64,000 nucleotides of DNA. Source: Halanaerobiaceae bacterium ANBcell28. Lineage in GTDB: Bacteria; Bacillota; Halanaerobiia; Halanaerobiales; DTU029. The position numbers and the translations under genes are program-made. The notes under the pieces were generated by a model. The model did not search any database, was not told where the DNA came from, and saw only the letters and a program-made list of their open reading frames with translations. This document shows, one piece after another, positions 58,214-64,000 of the stretch; position 1 is the stretch's first letter; each line of letters opens with the position of its first letter. The DNA lies in NCBI GenBank assembly GCA_037623315.1, contig JBBJJH010000008.1, forward strand, positions 78,026 through 142,025, read 5' to 3'.

Positions 58214-59749
58214 TTAACTTAATAATTCCTCTAAACTTTCATTCATTCCTCTATTTAATATATTTTCCAAATAGACCTTTACTCCATGCTTAAGTCCAGA
58301 TAAGTCGTTCAAATCTCTTTCCCAGAAATCTTGATTTCCTAAGAATTTTTCCACTAACTCTTCTGTTGTAATATCCTTATCATCATAAGCTTTCCAAATA
58401 TTTTTAAAGAATTCTAGGGCTTCAATATCGTCCTTAATTTGATACTCTTCTCCATCCCTAAAAGCAATTAATTTATTATCCCTAACCTCTGTCCCTTTAT
58501 AAAAAGCAACCAAAGCAGCTAAAGAGAATACAAGCCTTTCAGGCAGTTGATTTTTTTCTTCAATGTATTTCACTAGTGAAGGTAAAACCCTTGTTTTAAA
58601 CTTTGAACTTGAATTTAATGAAATATCAAGCCATTTATGATCTATAAATGGGTTTTCAAATCTCTCTAATATTTTCCCAGCAAAATCTTCTAACTCCTCG
58701 CGATTAAAATCTAAGGAAGGTATAATATCTTCAAACATAGCTTCTTTTATGAACTCGCCTACTAAACCATCATTAACTGCATCTCGAACAAGATCAATTC
58801 CAGCCAGATATGAAACAGGCACAGTAGATGTATGTGCACCATTAAGGATTCTAACTTTTCTGCTTCTATATGGAGTCATATCATCCACCCATTTTACGTT
58901 TAAGCCAGCTTTATGAAAAGGAAGTTTATCTTTTAATCTTTCGTCACCTTCGATAATCCAAAGATGGAATATCTCTCCTGTGTCTAAGTTCTGGTCACTG
59001 TATCCCAATTCTTCTTCTATCTTTTCTGTCTCATTAAAAGGGTAACCAGTCACTATACGATCAACTAAGGTATTCACAAAATCATTGTCTTCCTCAATCC
59101 AATTTTTAAAATCCTGTCCTAAAGACCAGTCATCAGCAAGTTTCAAGATAATTTCTTTCAACTTATCACCATTACGATCAATCAATTCAACAGGAACAAT
59201 TAACATCCCTTTTTCCTTATCACCATTGAAATACTGATAGCGATGATATAAATATGCTGTCAGCTTACCTGGAAAAGACTCAGGTGGTATATCATCTAAT
59301 TTATCTTCAGGCGAATAAACTATACCAGCTTCTGTAGTATTAGAAACAACAATATCGACTTGAGGATCTTCTGCTAATTTAAGCACTTTATCCCACTCAT
59401 TATAAGCTTCCAACCCACGACTTACAGAACTTATTACTTCTCTCTTATCTATTACTTTTCCATTCTGCTTTCCTCTTAAAAGAAGGGTATATAAATTATC
59501 CTGTTCATTTAAGTTGCTAACCCTTCCCTCTGGAATTGGCTGAACAAGAACAGCCCTCCCTTGAAAGACAGCTTTTTTGTTCATTTCATGAAGCATCCAG
59601 TCAACAAATGCTCTCAAGAAATTACCCTCCCCAAATTGAATTACTCTCTCTGGATAATCCAATATCTTAGCTGAATAATCAGCCAGCTCTGTTCCAAGTA
59701 GATTTTCCTTTAAATATTCCTTATTTAAACGATTTAAATTTTTTGACAT
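58214..59749 (-). CDS. uxaB: tagaturonate reductase (altronate oxidoreductase)
   Basis: 511 residues from the ATG at 59749 (AAGAGGTGA upstream). Mannitol dehydrogenase superfamily: RVIQFGEGNFLRAFVDWML near residue 35 binds NAD, NTTEAGI, and KVRILNGAHTS gives the Lys...Asn...His catalytic signature. It reduces tagaturonate to altronate with NADH. First gene of the uxaB-uxaA-uxaC unit, with its own promoter at 59800-59828. Fructuronate reductase (UxuB) is a close relative, but adjacency to altronate dehydratase supports UxaB. Confidence 0.9.
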   Translation of the reverse strand: MSKNLNRLNKEYLKENLLGTELADYSAKILDYPERVIQFGEGNFLRAFVDWMLHEMNKKAVFQGRAVLVQPIPEGRVSNLNEQDNLYTLLLRGKQNGKVIDKREVISSVSRGLEAYNEWDKVLKLAEDPQVDIVVSNTTEAGIVYSPEDKLDDIPPESFPGKLTAYLYHRYQYFNGDKEKGMLIVPVELIDRNGDKLKEIILKLADDWSLGQDFKNWIEEDNDFVNTLVDRIVTGYPFNETEKIEEELGYSDQNLDTGEIFHLWIIEGDERLKDKLPFHKAGLNVKWVDDMTPYRSRKVRILNGAHTSTVPVSYLAGIDLVRDAVNDGLVGEFIKEAMFEDIIPSLDFNREELEDFAGKILERFENPFIDHKWLDISLNSSSKFKTRVLPSLVKYIEEKNQLPERLVFSLAALVAFYKGTEVRDNKLIAFRDGEEYQIKDDIEALEFFKNIWKAYDDKDITTEELVEKFLGNQDFWERDLNDLSGLKHGVKVYLENILNRGMNESLEELLS

Positions 59750-59799
59750 AAGATTCACCTCTTTTAGTAAATTAATAAATCATTATTATTTAGTAGCTT

Positions 59800-59828
59800 A
59801 TTCTATAATTAACATCCTTACTAATCAA
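59800..59828 (-). promoter_or_regulatory. promoter of uxaB-uxaA-uxaC
   Basis: On the minus strand TTGATT (59828-59823) and TAGAAT (59805-59800) are spaced by 17 bases, about 50 bases before the uxaB start. Confidence 0.5.
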
Positions 59829-60092
59829 TTATAAACTCAAACTTCGCAGTTGCTATAATAGTTTTAATATACTTCCTGGTTAGCCATTTGCTAAATGAAC
59901 GTTAAAAAAGCACCAACCCCGCATGGAAGGCTATTAATGGTTAACAAAACAATGTGGCAGCGCATCAAACCTAATTAGTTTGTTTTGTTATTCATAGCCT
60001 GGAAGAGGAGTTGGGGGTAGCTTTTTTCGGTGAATGAAGTTATGGCTAACCAGGCTTTATGCTATAAATTCATCTGCGAAGTTTGAGTTATA
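59829..60092. repeat. long imperfect hairpin element, copy 2
   Basis: About 260 bases that fold back on themselves. Perfect arm pairs: ACTCAAACTTCGCAG (59835-59849) with CTGCGAAGTTTGAGT (60074-60088), and CCTGGTTAGCCA (59875-59886) with TGGCTAACCAGG (60043-60054); between them longer imperfect arms include AAAAAAGC and GCTTTTTT. Right edge similar to copy 1 at 26.3-26.5 kb. It separates the uxa promoter from the ROK gene. Possibly mobile, MITE-like, or an RNA. Confidence 0.65.
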
Positions 60093-61317
60093 AACCTATA
60101 TCCACTATTACGTTATTATCCACATTAAAAACAGATTCTAAAATAAGTGTTGCAGCTCCAATTGCAACACCTTTTCCTCCCAAACTTGAATTAATAATTT
60201 TTAGATGCTTTAATGGATATGCTAAAGCTCTATTTTCTACCGTTGACCTTAAAGTGTCTAAGACAATCTCTCCAGATATAAGCTCATTACCGCTAATTAT
60301 TACTGCTTCTGGATTTAAGATATTAATGTAATTAGCTACAGCAATGCCAAGATAATGTCCTGTTTCCTTTAAGATTTGCTGACTAAGATTGTCCCCTTTA
60401 TCTGCAGCAGCTAATATTATTCCAGGACTTAACTTCTCTATGTCTTTAGCAATCAAATCATTTATCATAGTGGATTGCCCTTGCTTTAAAGCCTTTTTAC
60501 TACGTCTGATAATAGCAGGTATAGAAGCCACACTTTCTAAACAACCATAATTACCACAAGTACACAATGGTCCATCTTCATCTACCATTGTATGCCCTAT
60601 TTCACCTGAAGAATTACTTGTTCCTCTATACAATTGACCATTAGTAAATATACCAGATCCTATCCCACTTCCAACTTTTAAAGAAATAAAATTACTCAAA
60701 TTTCTGGCAAGACCAAACCAACTTTCTCCTAATGTTAAGGCCCTAACATTATTCTCTAATATAACTGGTAAAGAAAAACTTTTTGATACTATTTTAGCCA
60801 GAGAAAAGTTCTCCCAATCGAAAGCAGGTGGGAAAATGGAAACCCCCTTTATAGAGTCCACCAGACCATGTATTCCAATACCTATTCCAATTACCTTATT
60901 CCTATATTCTTCAACATTCAATAATTCTTTTATTAGTAAATTTACCTGCCTTAAAATATATTCTTCATCCTTTTTGCCCACAAGAACTTGCTCTTTATAA
61001 AGAAGAATTTTACCCTCAAGGTCTATTATTACTGCTGTAATTTCATCTATTTCTATATCAAGACCAATAGTCAAAATTGAATCTGGTATTAATTCCAGGA
61101 GAACTGGCTTCCTGCCTCCTTTTGATTCGCCAAAGCCACTTTCTCTTACCAATCTAAACTTTATTAACTTACTCACAATACGCGATACAGTTGCTGCGGT
61201 CAAATTACTCTTCTCGACTATTTCAGAGCGTGATATTGGGGCAAACTGTCTAATTACACGTAAAATATGCTTTGTATTTAATTCATGCATTAATTCCAGA
61301 TTACCGGACAAATTCAC
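60088..61317 (-). CDS. ROK family transcriptional regulator (XylR/NagC-like)
   Basis: About 409 residues from the GTG at 61317, preceded by GGTGGG; a longer frame starts at 61362 and a TTG two codons later is also possible. Winged helix near residues 22-60 (ISRSEIVEKSNLTAATVSRIVSKL), then the ROK sugar-binding fold with GIGIHGLVDS, EIGHTMVDEDGPLCTCGNYGCLE (zinc site), and GNELISGEIVL. Probably represses sugar genes when no ligand is bound; the adjacent uxa genes or xylose genes are candidates. Inverted TAATGTCCTTTA sites lie upstream. Confidence 0.88.
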   Translation of the reverse strand: MNLSGNLELMHELNTKHILRVIRQFAPISRSEIVEKSNLTAATVSRIVSKLIKFRLVRESGFGESKGGRKPVLLELIPDSILTIGLDIEIDEITAVIIDLEGKILLYKEQVLVGKKDEEYILRQVNLLIKELLNVEEYRNKVIGIGIGIHGLVDSIKGVSIFPPAFDWENFSLAKIVSKSFSLPVILENNVRALTLGESWFGLARNLSNFISLKVGSGIGSGIFTNGQLYRGTSNSSGEIGHTMVDEDGPLCTCGNYGCLESVASIPAIIRRSKKALKQGQSTMINDLIAKDIEKLSPGIILAAADKGDNLSQQILKETGHYLGIAVANYINILNPEAVIISGNELISGEIVLDTLRSTVENRALAYPLKHLKIINSSLGGKGVAIGAATLILESVFNVDNNVIVDIGL

Positions 61318-61664
61318 TTTCCCACCGCCCCTTCTTTCAAATTTATTATAATTTAGTTTCAAATTTATAATTTAATGTCCTTTACCACATTTTTTAAAAT
61401 AAGAGGTTTAAGTGTCTGCTTTTACCTCGACTATAATATTATTATCTTCTTATATATCTTGAAATAAAGGACATTAATAAAGCGAGTTCTTAGTTTTCCT
61501 AAAGGATGACCTAAAGGCCCTAAAACGAATCCAGGAGGTTATTGCCACTTCGACCTAACTCGATGTAGTAGTACTGGGATCAACATTGCGTTTAGGATAG
61601 AAGATCGCAGTGATCCCCCACTTAAAGAAGTGGGGGTATTAGTGGCAGTTAGCCCCCGGATAAA
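61318..61664. other. upstream region of ROK gene plus insertion relic
   Basis: About 350 bases with no gene. Next to the ROK start is a strongly AT-rich stretch with repeats of AAATTTAT. An inverted pair TAATGTCCTTTA (61373-61384) and TAAAGGACATTA (61465-61476) follows, then the IS200/IS605-like relic. Confidence 0.55.
61477..61660 (+). mobile_element. relic of an IS200/IS605-type right end
   Basis: This stretch is richer in G and C than its surroundings and ends in the hairpin CCCCCACTT-AAAG-AAGTGGGGG (61615-61636), the form seen at the right end of IS200/IS605 elements with TnpB and its guide RNA. No transposase or TnpB frame remains. The boundaries are approximate; the assignment rests on pattern. 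Confidence 0.4.
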
Positions 61665-61665
61665 C

Positions 61666-62603
61666 TTATACAGGAAATAAATATTGAGATAAGTATATAA
61701 CTATTGTTAAAGTTATAGCACTTAATAAAGTACTGGTCATTACAACCTGTGAAGCAAAATCTGGCTCATTATTAAACTCCACAGCAATCAAAGCAGTATT
61801 AACAGCAGATGGTACTGATGAAGAAATAAATAAAACTTGTGCCATCACACCATCTATTCCCATCAAGTTTAACAATAGGAATGCTAAAATTGGACCACCA
61901 AGTAGGCGGGTAATACTAGCAATATAAACATCTTTATTTTTAAAGGAAAATTTAGTACGATATAATTGAGTTCCTAGAGTTAATAAAGCTACTGGAATCA
62001 GACCATTCTGTAAATACTCTAATGATGGCCAAAAAAATATTGATCAATTTCCAATCCTATAAATTTTATAAAAACCGCTAGTATTATCCCATAAATAGCT
62101 GGCATTTTTAATATTTTAATTATACTGTCCTTATAATGCATTTGTCCTCTACCAGCATTGAAAAAGCCGATAGTATTGGTAGTTAAGTTCTGTACCATTA
62201 ATATCATAATCTGAATTGAAATAGCATAACTGGCATAAGTGGTATTTGCAAAAACAAGCATAACTAAGGGAAGTCCGAAATTTCCTGAATTATAGAACAT
62301 AATTGAGTTATTTAAAGCAGTTGCCATAGAAACTCCATGTTTCATTGTTTTAGATATAGTCGAACCTAGTATGGCTAATAAAGCTAAAATTATAATTCCA
62401 AATAAAATAGCAATCAAAAACTCTAATTGTATCTCTGTTTCATAAACCTTTACAAAAACAAGCGCTGGTACGAAAATATAAAAATTAAGTTTACTAAGAG
62501 TAAATATATCTAAATCAAACTTACTTGTTAGGAGATAACCAAGATAAATAATTATAAAAATAGGTGCGATATTATTAAAAAGAATAAACGAAAATATTTC
62601 CAC
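61666..62603 (-). pseudogene. AEC family (auxin efflux carrier-type) transporter with frameshift
   Basis: About 312 residues if a single frameshift is repaired, the normal family length. The N-terminal part (from a GTG at 62603 with GGAGG upstream) has IAPIFIIIYLGYLL and NSIMFYNSGNFGLPLVMLVFANTTYA, and ends at a stop in 62019-62021. The C-terminal part continues in another frame: LIPVALLTLGTQLY, SITRLLGGPILAF, SSVPSAVNTALIAVEFNNEPDFASQVV. The break lies at a run of seven A (62031-62037); one more A restores the frame. It may be inactive, phase-variable, or a sequencing slip. Substrates of the family include malate and other organic anions. Confidence 0.75.
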
Positions 62604-62895
62604 AGATCCAACCTCCATTTAAGCTATGTATTGTTTTGCCATCTTTTTTACTTTGTGTAATTAAGTTTTTATATATAAAGCCTATAAAAAGGCTAATTTG
62701 GATGAACCAGAGTTTTCTAGCAAATAAAAGAGAAGTTTTTTGCATTGTGTAACTAAGTTATGTAAGTAGTTTAACATTTTAATTTCTTTTTGTCAATGAG
62801 CGATCTTAACAAAACTTAATACATAAAAAAAACAGCCTTAAATAGCATATCACTACTAAGACTTGTAAATTAATTGTTTTCAAAAGTGAAAGAAC

Positions 62896-63942
62896 TTAAT
62901 AACTTTTCCGTTGCAAACAACACTTCTTATACTTACGACCACTACCACATGGACAGGGGTCATTTCTACCTAGGTCCCAAATTTGATCATGTACTTTCTT
63001 CACTTCCTCCATAATCAATTTAGGAGCCTGACGTTTCTTTACTCTAGTCACAATCTCCTTGCAATAAGGATCTATATAATTGAAAAACTTTTTATACCCT
63101 GCACATAGATAATTTAGTCCTTCTTCACCTTCTTCAGTATTAGTTATCCTATTTTTAGGACAACCTCCATGACAAATGAAATTAACATTACACTCCAGGC
63201 ATTTCTGTGGTAGTTTATCCCACTTATCTTGTCCGAATTTTTGCTGTTTATCAGACCGTAGCATCTCAATCAAAGCTGTCTGCTTGAGATTACCTAATTT
63301 ATAATCTGAAAAAACAAAGTGATCACAGGCATACAGATCTCCATTATGCTCCATTATTGCTGCTTTACCACAAGTTTTAGAAAAAACACATAGGCCAGCT
63401 CTTTGTCCTGCCCAGGCAGTAACTGCCTCTTCAAATATCTGAACAAAAACATTTCCAATATCTTTCCTTAGCCATTCATCAAAAACATCTATCAAAAAAT
63501 TCCCATAATCTTCAGCTTTAACTGAGCGAGGACCCACATCTGTAGACGATGTGCTTTCTTGATAATCTGCTTCAACAATAGGAATAAACTGTATAAACTC
63601 TGCTCCGATTTCTTTAAAAAAATTATATACTTCTACAGGATGTTTGGAATTAAGATCATTTACTACACATAAAATATTAAAATCAATATTATGTTTTTTC
63701 ATAAGTTCTATACCACGTAAGACATCCTGATGGGTCTCTAATCCTTTTTTATTCTTACGATAATGATTATGAATCCGTTCAGGACCATCAATACTAACAC
63801 CAATCAAGAACTTATTCTCACTCAAAAACTGACACCACTCATCATTAAGAAGAGTAGCATTTGTCTGAAAGCTATTTTGACACTGCCATCCATCTGGTAA
63901 ATATTTTTCCTGAAATTCTACTGCCTTTTTAAAAAAGTCCAA
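62896..63942 (-). pseudogene. radical SAM sulfatase-maturase-like protein, 5' truncated, with SEC-C tail
   Basis: 348 residues after a TTG at 63942, with a TGA two codons before it. The sequence matches anaerobic sulfatase-maturing enzymes (SPASM radical SAM) from their second part: FFKKAVEFQEKYLPDGWQ, SFQTNATLL, IGVSIDGPERIHNHYRK and the SPASM cysteines (CGKAAIMEHNGDLYACDHF, CLECNVNFICHGGCPKNR). It ends with a SEC-C zinc motif DPCPCGSGRKYKKCC. The N-terminal CxxxCxxC cluster that binds SAM is missing; only 58 bases remain before the window edge, without an intact frame. A full upstream part beyond a frameshift cannot be excluded. Confidence 0.6.
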
Positions 63943-64000
63943 TCCTCAGCTTTAAAGAGTAAAAATTTTTCGAGTTAATTCGCCCCATAAATACAATATT

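Overview
The window is a low-GC, gene-dense stretch that looks like a halophilic or alkaliphilic anaerobic Firmicute of the Halanaerobiales type. This placement is inferred from AT-rich codon use, strong AGGAGG-type ribosome binding sites, frequent GTG and TTG starts, anaerobic flavoenzymes and radical-SAM proteins, a K+-dependent membrane pyrophosphatase type, and plant cell-wall enzymes. No rRNA, tRNA or CRISPR array was seen. Most genes lie on the minus strand.

Layout. Positions 0.1-4.5 kb hold a CE7 acetylxylan esterase, small membrane proteins, a ComA/ComB sulfolactate pair and a transaldolase. A plus-strand GH18 protein follows. Positions 6-10 kb hold a two-gene permease/ferredoxin transporter, its likely TetR regulator with repeated palindromic operators, and several decaying genes (an OsmC-like remnant, a cyclodeaminase-like gene without a start codon, a deleted HD-domain gene). 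Positions 10-17 kb hold a glutaredoxin-thioredoxin reductase fusion, a cyclase-family hydrolase, and zwf, gnd and pgi of the oxidative pentose phosphate route. Positions 17-25 kb hold a PadR regulator with a FetAB-type ABC exporter, a DegS/DegU-like two-component system, an IclR regulator, a glutamine-amidotransferase-like hydrolase and hppA.

Positions 25-36 kb form a catabolic region. A LacI regulator with a 40-bp perfect palindrome at its promoter leads an Old Yellow Enzyme-like flavoprotein, two Gfo/Idh/MocA oxidoreductases, a D-2-hydroxyacid dehydrogenase, an SDR and a large FAD oxidoreductase, ending near eda and kdgK. Its substrate is unknown, but it probably delivers a 2-keto-3-deoxy sugar acid to KdgK and Eda. 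Positions 36-55 kb carry an ABC exporter, a GH43 xylosidase, a B12-radical SAM protein, a membrane protein, two Rpn-type nucleases plus a remnant of a third, a GH2 beta-galactosidase, a GGDEF/HD-GYP protein, and a 1400-residue secreted protein joining an M6 metalloprotease, leucine-rich repeats and a C-terminal CBM3-like cellulose-binding module. Positions 55-61 kb hold uxaB-uxaA-uxaC and a ROK regulator. The end holds an IS200/IS605-like relic, a frameshifted AEC transporter and a 5'-truncated sulfatase-maturase-like radical SAM gene.

Together the genes suggest use of xylan and glucuronoxylan: the esterase and xylosidase release sugars, UxaCBA convert glucuronate or galacturonate to 2-keto-3-deoxygluconate, and KdgK plus Eda split it to pyruvate and glyceraldehyde 3-phosphate, while Zwf, Gnd, Pgi and transaldolase handle hexose and pentose phosphates.
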